A DNA stretch of 37,584 nucleotides from Mycobacterium sp. (GCF_019247635.1 NZ_JAFBAR010000016.1:1-37584), one strand, 5' to 3'. Shown: positions 6,454 through 14,720, counted from the first letter of the stretch. Numbers and translations: made by a program. The notes: generated by a model from the letters alone, not told the origin.

Positions 6454-7185
6454 ATGGCAGGGATCTTGGTAGTTGAGCGCATGACCGTCGGTAGCCGTGG
6501 CACTCGCCGACTCCCGAAGAATCTGCCGTGGGACATCCCCGGACGCGAACAACTCGAGCAGGCGTTGCACAACGCCGGACTCGCCATCATCGCGGTCGAG
6601 AAAGTTGAGGAAGCACCCTCACAGGCTGATCCTGGCTCAGATGACAAGGCTCGGTTGCGCGCCGAGTTGGAGGCTTTAGTCAACGAAGCCAACGAATCCG
6701 AGCTTGTGCGGCTGGAGGAGGCCGTGACGGTATCGCCGGACGACGGCCTCGATGAGCGCTTCTGGGGACCGGCGCCAGACCCGGTGAGCGCAGCCGAGGC
6801 AGTCGTTGCCGACCTCACCGACCAGTTCGCGCAACGACGCGACATCGCCGCCAACAGCTTGAGCAGGGGGGCAGCCGCCGAACTGCTGGGCATTAGCCCA
6901 CAGAGCGTCACGGACAAACTCGAGTCGCGAAAACTCGTCGGAATCAAGATGGGCCGTGAATGGCGGCTTCCTCGCTGGCAATTCGACCCGGACAACACCA
7001 CCGGCGTCCTGCCCGACCTTGACGTTCTGCAGGAGGCCTTCCCCGGCGGACCCGTGAGCCTCTCGCGATGGATCTCGCGGCCTCACCCGGAATTTGGGGG
7101 GCGAACCCCGCGCGAGGAAGCGATCACCCACGGCAGCCAGTCGGTCATCAGTGTGGCGCGCAACCTGACCGCGGCTGGATGGTAA
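6454..7185 (+). CDS. Antitoxin of a RES-type toxin-antitoxin pair
   Basis: A 243-residue protein. Residues about 136-176 form a helix-turn-helix (RGAAAELLGISPQSVTDKLE, then a wing-like MGREWRLPRWQF), and about 187-243 resemble the toxin-binding C-terminal region of Xre/MbcA-ParS antitoxins, with a SLSRWISRPHPEF motif and GRTPREEAITHG. The N-terminal 130 residues are acidic, helical and not recognised; they make this antitoxin longer than the usual 110-160 residues. It overlaps the toxin gene by seven bases, so both are coupled. Its expected role is to bind and block the NAD-degrading toxin and repress the operon. An internal ATG at 6481 is a possible alternative start. Confidence 0.85.
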   Translation: MAGILVVERMTVGSRGTRRLPKNLPWDIPGREQLEQALHNAGLAIIAVEKVEEAPSQADPGSDDKARLRAELEALVNEANESELVRLEEAVTVSPDDGLDERFWGPAPDPVSAAEAVVADLTDQFAQRRDIAANSLSRGAAAELLGISPQSVTDKLESRKLVGIKMGREWRLPRWQFDPDNTTGVLPDLDVLQEAFPGGPVSLSRWISRPHPEFGGRTPREEAITHGSQSVISVARNLTAAGW

Positions 7186-8114
7186 GAGCGCTCGGACCAC
7201 CCTCAGACCCCCTTCCCAAAGCGAGACGAGTCTGGAGGTGGAACCCTCCGGCCGCCTCAGCACGCTGGTGGTGGTGCCGTGTCTATCACCGAGGCAAACA
7301 CGTCCCCGACGGCATCACCTTCCGGCGATACGGGCCAAAAGCGCGATTCGACCACCACCTGCCCGCCGACCCGCCGGTCGTGGACAAGACCGGCCGACGA
7401 GTGCTCTACGTCGGTGAGGACTTGGCGACCTCGGCGTGCGAAGTTTTCGGCGAGGCGGGCGTCGCCGCGATCTGCCCTAACTACCGGGTCGCCATCATCG
7501 CCCCCACCACCACCCTGGCAATGTTCGACCTTGCGGCCAAAGGCGCAGCCCTGGCGATCGGCGCGCTGCCCGCCCTCGGCGACGGCAACGAAGCCCGTTC
7601 GCTAACACAGCAGTGGGCCCGCGCGATCTACAAAGACCAACCCGCGGGCCCCGGGATCACCGGTATTCACTATCGCTCCGGCTACAACAGCGGCGAGTCA
7701 CTAGCACTATGGGACTGCGATGCCGATGTGGAAGTCGTGCGCGACGGCGGCGGCCATCCACAAGACATCGCGCTCAACGACCCACGAATTCTTCCGCGCC
7801 TGCAGGTACTCCTGCGCCGTCGCCAAATCAGCATCACCACAGTGACTTCCAGCGAATGCGGCGAATGCAAGAAAGAAGCACTCGCCCCCTGGCAACACCG
7901 CCTCGTACCCTGCGACGCACTCGCCGAAGGACGGGCACCCCCGGCGCCGGCCCACGCCGGGGGCACACGCCGGTCGAACGACTGTCGCTCGGAGGTGGAC
8001 AAATCGACACATCCCCCGGTCACCTGTGACCCGGGGCCAACCGGATCCCGCAACAGCAGCGCCAACCGCCCCAGATATCTGCACACCCCTATGGTCGGAT
8101 ACGCTGCCCGGTGA
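7179..8114 (+). CDS. RES-domain toxin (MbcT-like, NAD-degrading)
   Basis: A 311-residue protein from ATG 7179, which overlaps the antitoxin stop. The RES fold is clear: CRVYHRG (Arg34, Tyr36), RFDHH (Arg56), VLYVGEDLATSACEVF (Tyr77, Glu88) and GIHYRSGYNSGESLALWD. In the family, conserved Arg, Tyr and Glu residues form the active site of an enzyme that degrades NAD, as shown for M. tuberculosis MbcT. RES toxins usually run to about 150-230 residues; here a proline-rich, probably disordered tail from about residue 235 adds length, and it contains a CGEC pair. The extra tail includes a scrap related to the CTGCCGGGGGCA repeat (7955-7973), so it may be an acquired 3' extension. Confidence 0.85.
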   Translation: MVRALGPPSDPLPKARRVWRWNPPAASARWWWCRVYHRGKHVPDGITFRRYGPKARFDHHLPADPPVVDKTGRRVLYVGEDLATSACEVFGEAGVAAICPNYRVAIIAPTTTLAMFDLAAKGAALAIGALPALGDGNEARSLTQQWARAIYKDQPAGPGITGIHYRSGYNSGESLALWDCDADVEVVRDGGGHPQDIALNDPRILPRLQVLLRRRQISITTVTSSECGECKKEALAPWQHRLVPCDALAEGRAPPAPAHAGGTRRSNDCRSEVDKSTHPPVTCDPGPTGSRNSSANRPRYLHTPMVGYAAR

Positions 8115-8249
8115 CTTAAGAAAACGGCGTGCCGTACCCGAGGACCGGTAACCATGCGTAACCAGTTACGGCCCAAGCGGTTTGACAGGCACAAGTACCT
8201 CCACCGAGTGGTCCCCGCGTCGATGGCCGGCACGGTGGTCCTATCTCAA

Positions 8250-8812
8250 AGTGCATGTGCAGGCCAACACCAAAATCATCCTGTGGTGGCTGCTGGCCGC
8301 GCACGCCGTGCACTTCGCGGTCATCCCACTCGCCGGGCATCTCAGCGACCGATTTGGCCGACGCCCAATCTATTTCATCGGCGCCGTCAGCGCCGGCACC
8401 TGGGGATTCTTTGCCTACCCGATGATGAACAGCGGCCCGCAACGCCGTCATCATGTCGGCGATCGTCATCGGCCTGATATTTCACGGCCTCATGTATGCC
8501 GTCCAGCCGTCGGCGATGGCAGAGATGTTCCCCACCCGGATGCGGTATTCGGGAGTCTCGCTCGGCTACCAGGTGACCTCGATCTTCGCCGGCTCGCTGG
8601 CGCCGATCATCGCCGTCCGCCTGCTCGACACGTACAAGTCTGCTGTGCCCATCGCGTGGTATTTGGCTGTAACAGCGGCGGTCAGCGCGGTGGCCGCCAT
8701 CGCCGCCCGCGAGACCAAGGGCCTAGATCTGAGAACCGCCGACATCGCCGGTGCCCGCAACCTGATCGGCTCCGGCCAGCCGGATGGGCCGGAGTTGATC
8801 CAGGTCACCTAG
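8250..8812 (+). pseudogene. MHS-family (MFS) transporter, C-terminal remnant, frameshifted
   Basis: The frame of 8269 reads ILWWLLAAHAVHFAVIPLAG and LSDRFGRRPIYFIGAV, matching membrane helices 7-8 of metabolite:proton symporters of the MHS branch of the major facilitator family. Near 8440 the frame shifts by one and continues as MAEMFPTRMRYSGVSLGYQ and further helices 9-12 to the stop at 8812. The N-terminal six helices are missing: upstream DNA does not encode them in any frame. About 190 of the usual 430 residues remain. The break at about 8250 therefore looks like the junction between accessory DNA and the ancestral chromosome. Confidence 0.8.
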
Positions 8813-8857
8813 CGCGCTACCCAGCGCCGATGGTCACAAGGCGTGCATTTTCGCAGG

Positions 8858-8863
8858 TAAACT
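8858..8863 (+). promoter_or_regulatory. Candidate -10 box for the thiolase operon
   Basis: TAAACT fits the mycobacterial TANNNT -10 hexamer and lies 170 bases before the thiolase start. No convincing -35 is visible. It would produce a leader containing the hairpin at 8970-9004. Confidence 0.3.
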
Positions 8864-8969
8864 CGCGTCTCTAATCCGAAACCCGGCGCCGGGGACATGT
8901 TTGTGCACCGCCGCAGATGGCAATGAACCAATGGAGGTGGGCGCGTCGGCCGGCCTACACGCCCACCCA

Positions 8970-9004
8970 GGTCCCGTCGGTTCAGCCCGAGAGCCGACGG
9001 GACC
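8970..9004 (+). promoter_or_regulatory. Strong hairpin in the leader of the thiolase operon
   Basis: GGTCCCGTCGG (8970-8980) and CCGACGGGACC (8994-9004) are perfect 11-bp arms around a 13-base loop. The hairpin ends 30 bases before the GTG at 9034 and just before the GAGGAG ribosome site. It may be an operator, an RNA control hairpin, or the terminator of the decayed transporter transcript; no T-run follows. Confidence 0.5.
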
Positions 9005-9033
9005 GCCCGTCTCGGCCCTGCTCGAGGAGTACC

Positions 9034-10263
9034 GTGCCGCGTATGGACGGCTCGACCGGAGTGTGGATTCTCGGCGGCTATCAGAGCGATTTCGCCCGCA
9101 ACCTCACCAAGGAGAACCGCGACTTTGCTGCGCTGACCACCGAGGTCGTCGACGGCACGCTGGCCACGGCCCGGATGGGCGCCGCCGAGATCGGAGTCGT
9201 CCACGTCGCCAACGCGTTCGGCGAGATGTTCGCCCGCCAGGGCCACCTAGGGGCGATGCCGGCCACGGTGTGCGACGAACTCTGGGACACCCCGGCCTCC
9301 CGGCACGAGGCCGCCTGCGCGTCGGGCAGCGTCGCGACCCTGGCGGCGATCGCCGATCTACGCTCCGGCGCCTCCGACGCCGCGCTCGTCGTCGGCATCG
9401 AGCTGGAGAAGACCGTGCCCGGCGACACCGCCGCCCAGCACTTGGGCGCCGCCGCCTGGACCGGGTACGAGGGCGCCGACGCGCGCTACCTCTGGCCCTC
9501 GATGTTCGCCCAGGTCGCCGACGAATACGACCGGCGCTACGGTCTGGACGACGCACACCTCAAGGCCATCGCCCAGCTCAACTTCGCCAACGCGCGACGC
9601 AACCCCAATGCCCAGACCCGCGGTTGGACCGTCCCCGACCCGATCACCGACGACGACGAGACCAACCCGATCACCGAAGGCCGGCTGCGGCGGTTGGACT
9701 GCAGCCAGATGACCGACGGCGGCGCCGGACTGGTCCTGGTCAACGACGCGTTCCTGCGCGGCCATCCCGACGCGCGCCCGATCGGGCGCATCGACGGCTG
9801 GGGTCATCGCACCGTCGGGCTGGGCCTGCGGCAGAAGCTCGACCGCGCCGTCGACGATCCGTACGTGCTACCGCATGTGCGGACCGCGGTGCTCGACGCG
9901 TTGCGCCGCGCGCAGGTGACCCTCGACGACGTGGACGGTTTCGAGGTGCACGACTGCTTCACCCCCAGCGAGTATCTGGCCATCGACCACATCGGCCTGA
10001 CCGGCCCCGGCGAATCCTGGAAGGCCATCGAAAACGGTGAGATCGAGATCGGCGGGCGGCTGCCCATCAACCCCAGCGGCGGCCTGATCGGCGGCGGCCA
10101 TCCGGTCGGTGCTTCCGGGGTGCGGATGCTGCTCGACGCGGCCAAACAAGTCAGCGGCGCCGCCGGTGATTACCAGGTTGAGAACGCGCGCACATTCGGC
10201 ACGCTGAATTTCGGCGGAAGCACCGCCACCACGGTGAGTTTCGTGGTCAGCAAAGGCGTTTAA
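9034..10263 (+). CDS. SCP2-type thiolase / acetyl-CoA acetyltransferase (Rv0914c family)
   Basis: A 409-residue thiolase-fold protein. Cys95 in HEAACASGS is the likely nucleophile. EVHDCFTPSE and the closing NPSGGLIGGGHPVGASG segment, with its catalytic His, are typical of the SCP2/lipid-transfer branch of thiolases, which act on acyl-CoA or sterol side-chain substrates. GAGGAG at 9024-9029 supports GTG 9034; ATG 9043 is an alternative 13 bases from that site. It is followed two bases later by the carotenoid oxygenase gene, as in M. tuberculosis Rv0914c-Rv0913c, so the two are co-transcribed. The precise substrate cannot be read from sequence. Confidence 0.9.
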   Translation: MPRMDGSTGVWILGGYQSDFARNLTKENRDFAALTTEVVDGTLATARMGAAEIGVVHVANAFGEMFARQGHLGAMPATVCDELWDTPASRHEAACASGSVATLAAIADLRSGASDAALVVGIELEKTVPGDTAAQHLGAAAWTGYEGADARYLWPSMFAQVADEYDRRYGLDDAHLKAIAQLNFANARRNPNAQTRGWTVPDPITDDDETNPITEGRLRRLDCSQMTDGGAGLVLVNDAFLRGHPDARPIGRIDGWGHRTVGLGLRQKLDRAVDDPYVLPHVRTAVLDALRRAQVTLDDVDGFEVHDCFTPSEYLAIDHIGLTGPGESWKAIENGEIEIGGRLPINPSGGLIGGGHPVGASGVRMLLDAAKQVSGAAGDYQVENARTFGTLNFGGSTATTVSFVVSKGV

Positions 10264-10265
10264 AC

Positions 10266-11759
10266 ATGGATGTCCAGATTGTCGGCAAGTACCTGTCGAC
10301 GCTGCCCGAAGACGACGACCACCCCTACCGGACCGGCCCGTGGCGCCCGCAAACTACCGAGTGGGACGCCGACGACCTGATTCCCGTGGACGGCGAGGTC
10401 CCGCGCGACCTGGACGGCGTCTATCTGCGGAACACAGAAAACCCGTTGCATCCTTCGTTCAAGACGTATCACCCGTTCGACGGCGACGGCATGCTACACG
10501 TCGTCGGCTTCCGGGACGGAAAAGCCTTCTACCGCAACCGCTTTATCCAAACCGAAGGTTTCCTGGCGGAGAACGAGGCGGGCGAGCCGCTGTGGCCCGG
10601 ATTGGCCGAGCCGGTGCAATTCGCCAAGCGCGAGCAGGGCTGGGGAGCACGCACGCTGATGAAGGACGCGTCGAGCACCGACGTCATCGTCCACCGCGGG
10701 ATCGGCCTGACCAGCTTCTACCAATGCGGCGACCTGTACCGGATTGATCCTTACTCGGCCAACACGCTGGGCAGGGAGAGTTGGAACGGACGCTTTCCGT
10801 CGGACTGGGGTGTATCGGCACATCCCAAGGTGGACAACAAGACTGGAGAACTGCTGTTCTTCAACTACAGCAAGCAGGACCCCTACATGCGCTACGGCGT
10901 CGTCGACCAGAACAACGATCTGGCGCACTACGTCGACATCCCGCTGCCGGGACCGCGACTCCCCCACGACATGGCGTTCACCGAAAACTACGCCATACTC
11001 AACGATTTCCCGCTCTTCTGGGATCCTGCGCTGCTCGAACACAACGTGCACCTGCCGCGTTTCTACCCAGACATGCCGTCCCGGTTCGCGGTGATCCCGC
11101 GCCGCGGCACAACCGAGGACATCCGCTGGTTCGAGGCGGACCCGACGTTCGTGCTGCATTTCACCAACGCCTACGAAGACGGTGACGAGATCGTGCTCGA
11201 CGGCTTCTTCGAGGAGGAACCGCAGCCGCTCGACCGCGCGAGCGGTGGTGAAAACAAGTGGGACAAGCTGTTTCGTTTCCTGGCGTTGGATCGCCTGCAG
11301 GCCCGGCTACACCGGTGGCGGTTCAATCTGGTCACCGGCGCGGTAAAAGAGGAGCAACTGTCGGAGTCCATCACCGAGTTCGGAACCATCAACGCCGACT
11401 ACGCGGCGGCCAACTACCGCTACACCTACGCGGCCACGGGCAAGCCGGGCTGGTTCCTGTTCGACGGGCTGGTGAAACACGACCTACACACCGGCAACGA
11501 AGAGCGCATCGCATTCGGCGACGGGGTTTACGGCAGCGAGACCGCCATGGCACCACGGGTGGGCAGCGACGGCGAGGACGACGGCTATCTGGTCACGCTG
11601 ACCACCGACTTGAATGCCGATGCATCCTACTGTCTGCTCTTCGATGCGGCCCGGGTCACCGACGGTCCGATATGCAAACTCCAATTGCCGGAACGTATTT
11701 CCAGCGGCACGCATTCGACTTGGGTGCCCAGCGCGGAATTGCGGCGCTGGGACGTGTAA
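10266..11759 (+). CDS. Carotenoid cleavage oxygenase family protein (Rv0913c family)
   Basis: A 497-residue protein of the RPE65/carotenoid oxygenase family, non-heme iron enzymes that cut conjugated double bonds of carotenoids, stilbenes or lignin-derived compounds. The four expected iron-binding histidines are visible: His186 (SAHPKVDNKTGELLFF), His234 (LPHDMAFTENY), His298 (VLHFTNAYED) and His483 (GTHSTWVP). Length is normal for the family and for Rv0913c. The ATG at 10266 lies two bases after the thiolase stop, indicating a shared transcript. There is no signal peptide, so it is probably cytoplasmic. The natural substrate is not known. Confidence 0.93.
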   Translation: MDVQIVGKYLSTLPEDDDHPYRTGPWRPQTTEWDADDLIPVDGEVPRDLDGVYLRNTENPLHPSFKTYHPFDGDGMLHVVGFRDGKAFYRNRFIQTEGFLAENEAGEPLWPGLAEPVQFAKREQGWGARTLMKDASSTDVIVHRGIGLTSFYQCGDLYRIDPYSANTLGRESWNGRFPSDWGVSAHPKVDNKTGELLFFNYSKQDPYMRYGVVDQNNDLAHYVDIPLPGPRLPHDMAFTENYAILNDFPLFWDPALLEHNVHLPRFYPDMPSRFAVIPRRGTTEDIRWFEADPTFVLHFTNAYEDGDEIVLDGFFEEEPQPLDRASGGENKWDKLFRFLALDRLQARLHRWRFNLVTGAVKEEQLSESITEFGTINADYAAANYRYTYAATGKPGWFLFDGLVKHDLHTGNEERIAFGDGVYGSETAMAPRVGSDGEDDGYLVTLTTDLNADASYCLLFDAARVTDGPICKLQLPERISSGTHSTWVPSAELRRWDV

Positions 11760-11781
11760 CCGGGCCACCTATATAGCCTGC

Positions 11782-12303
11782 ATGGGAGTCTTAGTGGACA
11801 CACACAAGCGCCGAACCACGCACTGGCCCAAGCAATTGGCGTCGATCGGCTCGATTCGGTTCGCCCGACGCTCGTCCAACTTCGAAGAGACAGTGCGGTT
11901 TTACCGTGACCTGGTGGGCCTGCCGCTCTTTGAAACGTTCGGCGGCAGCTACGGCAGCAACGGAGCGATCTTCGGGCTGCCCAGCTGGAACCTGACGCTG
12001 GAGATCGTCGAAGCCGCCGAAGACGTCGCAGTGGACGATCACGAACAACTGTGCCTGTACTTCCCGGACCGGCCGGCGCAACAGGCCGCGGTCGCGCGCA
12101 TACAGCAGGCCGGCCTGCAGCCCGTCGAGCAGCACCCGTACTGGGAGGCGACGGGAGCAGTCACCTATCGTGACCCCGATGGCCGCGAAATCGTGTTCGC
12201 GCCCTTCGTATTCGGGGTCAACGAGCCCGGCGACAGCACCGCCTCGGGCAAGCACGAGTTCCCGGCGGCTTGGGACTCAACGAGCGGATCGACCGGCAGT
12301 TAG
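11782..12303 (+). CDS. Glyoxalase/VOC-fold protein
   Basis: A 173-residue protein with a vicinal-oxygen-chelate fold: SIGSIRFARRSSNFEETVRF (first beta-alpha unit), FYRDLVGLPLFETFGG, and a C-terminal TYRDPDGREIVFAPF strand pair typical of the family. It is a single VOC module, possibly a dimeric dioxygenase, isomerase or binding protein. GTG 11794 has GGGAG five bases upstream and is a real alternative to ATG 11782; a TATATA at 11770-11775 would suit a leaderless transcript from 11782. It lies 22 bases after the carotenoid oxygenase stop and its 3' end overlaps the convergent membrane gene by 27 bases. Confidence 0.8.
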   Translation: MGVLVDTHKRRTTHWPKQLASIGSIRFARRSSNFEETVRFYRDLVGLPLFETFGGSYGSNGAIFGLPSWNLTLEIVEAAEDVAVDDHEQLCLYFPDRPAQQAAVARIQQAGLQPVEQHPYWEATGAVTYRDPDGREIVFAPFVFGVNEPGDSTASGKHEFPAAWDSTSGSTGS

Positions 12304-12711
12304 CGCCGAGACCACCGCCCAGGCCGAGCACAGCACCGCGCACAGCGCGCTGACCGCGCCGACGTAGAGCCCATATTCGGCCGACACGTGCGGGCTGACG
12401 TTGCGCTTGTAATACAACACCACGAGCGCGACCAGCAGCAGCGAAATGATCAGCGCGGCAATCGAAGCGACCCGCAGCGATAGGCCCCGGCCCACCATGG
12501 CCCCGGCTACCAGCATCGCCGAGGACAACAACACGACGAGCTGGCCGGCGCCAAACCCATGCGCAAGCACGATGCTGCCGTGGACGCCCCCGATCGCGTT
12601 CGCCCAGCCGCCACCGTTTTCTCCGGTCCCCAGCCACGGCATCCAGGTACTGCCCGACAAGATCGCGGCGAAAAGCGCTACCAGCCAACCGGGATGCAGG
12701 CGCCGCGTCAT
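12277..12711 (-). CDS. Four-helix membrane protein (Rv0912-like)
   Basis: A 144-residue protein with about four membrane helices (near 8-24, 52-72, 80-100 and 115-138), starting MTRRLHPGWLVAL. A WMPWLGTGENGGG loop follows the first helix. It corresponds by position, size and topology to Rv0912 of M. tuberculosis, a conserved membrane protein without known function. Its 3' end overlaps the convergent glyoxalase-fold gene by 27 bases, so the two transcripts must interfere or share a termination zone. Confidence 0.8.
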   Translation of the reverse strand: MTRRLHPGWLVALFAAILSGSTWMPWLGTGENGGGWANAIGGVHGSIVLAHGFGAGQLVVLLSSAMLVAGAMVGRGLSLRVASIAALIISLLLVALVVLYYKRNVSPHVSAEYGLYVGAVSALCAVLCSAWAVVSALTAGRSAR

Positions 12712-12734
12712 GTTTGCGACATTAGTCGACTTCG

Positions 12735-12764
12735 GTCGCGCGCCCGAGCGTCGCGCGCCCGAGC
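12735..12764. repeat. Two perfect 15-bp tandem copies
   Basis: GTCGCGCGCCCGAGC occurs twice without a gap, in the 125-base spacer between the membrane gene start and the methyltransferase stop. It may be a slippage product or a pair of binding sites upstream of the membrane gene. Confidence 0.7.
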
Positions 12765-12836
12765 ATCACGCCAGCGGAGCGCCCGCCCCCCGCGCGGCAC
12801 CGGCTGACCGATACCGACGCTGGGGCCGCGCCGAAC

Positions 12837-14072
12837 TCATCGACCGGGTTTGACGGCCAAGATCTGATCCACGCCCATCCGACCTTCCTCGAAGGCCAGC
12901 ATGCCGCCGGCCAGATACAACCGCCAGACCCTTGCGACCTCCTCGCCGCACAGCGCCACGAAATCGTCGTAGCGGGAATCCAGGGTGTTGATCCACTGCT
13001 GCGCTGTGCGCGCGTAGTGCTCGCGCATCGCACCGACCGATCGGATCTCGAAGCCGGCGTCCTGCAGGTGGCGCAGGGTCTGCCAGAGCGGGCGCATGTG
13101 CATATCCGGCGCGATGTAGGCCTCGATGAACGCCCCACCCCCCGGCGCGGCGTCGGCCCGCCGAGACATCTGCTGCAGCAGCAACCTGCCGCCGGGCCGC
13201 AGCGCTCGATACAAAACTTCGACATAGGACGGGTAGAAATGCTCTCCGACGTGCTCCCCCATCTCGACGGACGCCACCGCGTCGAAAGCCTCGGCGATCG
13301 ACGCGCCGAAATCTCGGTAGTCCTGCAGCAGCACCTGCACTCCCGCGGCCAGTCCACGCTGCGCGGCGCGGGCGACGGCGAAATCACGCTGTTGGGCGGA
13401 CAGGGTGATCCCGGTGGCGCGTACGCCGTAGCGTTGCGCCGCGTGCAGGATCAGCGATCCCCAGCCGCACCCGACATCCAGCAGTTGCATGCCCGGCTTG
13501 AGGTCGAGCTTGCGGCAGATCATCTCCAACTTCGCGGTCTGCGCCTCGTGCAGCGACATGCCCTGGCGGGTGAAATACGCCGACGAGTAGGCCATGTGGT
13601 CGTCGAGCAGCAACTGATAGAACTCGTTGGACAGGTCGTAATGGTGGGCGATGGCGGCGCGATCACGCCCACGCGTGTGCAGGCGGCCCGATAGCCGCGC
13701 TTCGCTGGCCGGGGTGCGCGGCGGCGGACCCCAAGCGCCCAGCCGTGCCAACCGCAGCGCCGCGACCACCCTGCCCGGCACCGACAGCGCCGGGCCTCCG
13801 TGCGATCGTGCCAGCCGCCCGGCTCGGCGTAGGCCGTCGGCCAGGTCACCCTCGACATCGATGTCACCGGTCACGTAGGCCCGCGCTAGCCCGAGTTCGC
13901 TTGGCTGCCATAGCAATCCGCGTAATGCACGACGCGAACGCAGTACCAGCACGGGGCCTGCGTCCGCCGGGGGTCCGGCCTCACTCCCATCCCAGGCGCG
14001 GATGCGCACTGGGGTATCGACGCCGACGGCGGTTCGAAGAATGTCCGTCAGGCGGTCAGCGACGGACGCCAC
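12837..14072 (-). CDS. CFA-type lipid methyltransferase (UfaA1/CmaA-like)
   Basis: A 411-residue SAM-dependent enzyme of the cyclopropane-fatty-acyl-phospholipid synthase family. Signature blocks: HYDLSNEFY (about 144-152), the SAM-binding LLDVGCGWGS (197-206), and VASVEMGEHVG, followed by FIEAYIAPDMHMRP and a C-terminal LYLAGGMLAFEEGRMG. The N-terminal 140 residues match the extra domain of phospholipid-acting CFA synthases rather than the shorter mycolic-acid methyltransferases. Likely action: methylene or methyl addition to the double bond of membrane lipid acyl chains. The GTG start overlaps the SRPBCC gene by 17 bases, making it the last gene of a three-gene leftward operon. I do not know this gene at the corresponding place in M. 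tuberculosis. Confidence 0.9.
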   Translation of the reverse strand: MASVADRLTDILRTAVGVDTPVRIRAWDGSEAGPPADAGPVLVLRSRRALRGLLWQPSELGLARAYVTGDIDVEGDLADGLRRAGRLARSHGGPALSVPGRVVAALRLARLGAWGPPPRTPASEARLSGRLHTRGRDRAAIAHHYDLSNEFYQLLLDDHMAYSSAYFTRQGMSLHEAQTAKLEMICRKLDLKPGMQLLDVGCGWGSLILHAAQRYGVRATGITLSAQQRDFAVARAAQRGLAAGVQVLLQDYRDFGASIAEAFDAVASVEMGEHVGEHFYPSYVEVLYRALRPGGRLLLQQMSRRADAAPGGGAFIEAYIAPDMHMRPLWQTLRHLQDAGFEIRSVGAMREHYARTAQQWINTLDSRYDDFVALCGEEVARVWRLYLAGGMLAFEEGRMGVDQILAVKPGR

Positions 14073-14529
14073 GATCTCCGTTCAAGCCGGGATTGGGGCG
14101 GGTGAACACGGTGACGAAATTCTGCAGCGACTCGCGGATGTCGCTCCGCAGCGCGGCGGCCACGACCATGCCGATCGGCCCGAACAGCGCCGGACCGCCG
14201 AGGTGTACATCGAAGCTCACAACGGAGCCGTCGCCTTTCGGCGTGACCTTGGCCATCAGCTTGACCTTGACTCCGCCTACGCCGTCGCCGTTGAGCGTCA
14301 TGCCCTCCGGCGGCTTGTAGCGCACGATCGTCCACTTGATCCGGTTCGGCATGCCCTTGACTTCGACGTACGACTCGACGACCGTGCCCTTCTCCAGGAC
14401 TTCGGGCAGCTTGCTGCGCCAAACCTTGTGGATGGTCAGCCACTCCCGGTAGCGCGACAGGTCGGAGGCGTGCGCCCAGGCCTCCTCCGGGGGCAGCGGG
14501 ACGTCGATGGATCCGGAGAGTTTGGCCAT
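14056..14529 (-). CDS. SRPBCC-fold protein (Rv0910 toxin family)
   Basis: A 157-residue START/SRPBCC protein (MAKLSGSIDVPLPPEEAWAH) with the usual N-terminal strand, PPEEAWA helix and a long C-terminal helix (LRSDIRESLQNFV). It corresponds to Rv0910, which has been listed with Rv0909 as a toxin-antitoxin pair; the fold itself binds hydrophobic ligands, and a role in lipid binding would fit the adjacent methyltransferase. It starts two bases after the stop of the Rv0909-like gene and overlaps the methyltransferase start by 17 bases. Toxin activity is reported for the family member, not shown by this sequence. Confidence 0.85.
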   Translation of the reverse strand: MAKLSGSIDVPLPPEEAWAHASDLSRYREWLTIHKVWRSKLPEVLEKGTVVESYVEVKGMPNRIKWTIVRYKPPEGMTLNGDGVGGVKVKLMAKVTPKGDGSVVSFDVHLGGPALFGPIGMVVAAALRSDIRESLQNFVTVFTRPNPGLNGDRGVRR

Positions 14530-14531
14530 GC

Positions 14532-14720
14532 TCAGCCCTGCTGGTCGCCTTTGGCGTCCGGGTTGGCGGCCTTCTTGGCCTCGTCTTGCACCTTGTGAAT
14601 GGTGTCGGTGTACTTGCCCTTCGTCTTTTCGTCGACGAACCCGCCGGCCTTGTCGATTGCGGTCTCGAGCTTGTCGGCGTTCTGCGCCAACAGGTCCTTC
14701 GCCTTGTCCAAAAAGCCCAT
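14532..14720 (-). CDS. Small helical antitoxin-family protein (Rv0909-like)
   Basis: A 62-residue, highly charged helical protein beginning [19 protein letters not shown], with [17 protein letters not shown] and a Lys/Asp-rich end. It matches the Rv0909 (MT0933-like) antitoxin family in size and sequence pattern. A strong ribosome site AAAGGAG is present just before ATG 14720. It is the first gene of the operon with the SRPBCC protein and the methyltransferase. Relatives resemble stress-response CsbD-type proteins, so a stress role is an alternative to antitoxin. Confidence 0.88.
   Translation of the reverse strand: MGFLDKAKDLLAQNADKLETAIDKAGGFVDEKTKGKYTDTIHKVQDEAKKAANPDAKGDQQG

Noticed and set aside
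8901..10040. Rightward 379-residue ORF overlapping the thiolase
   Set aside because: Arg/Pro/Gly-rich shadow of the thiolase frame with no domain.
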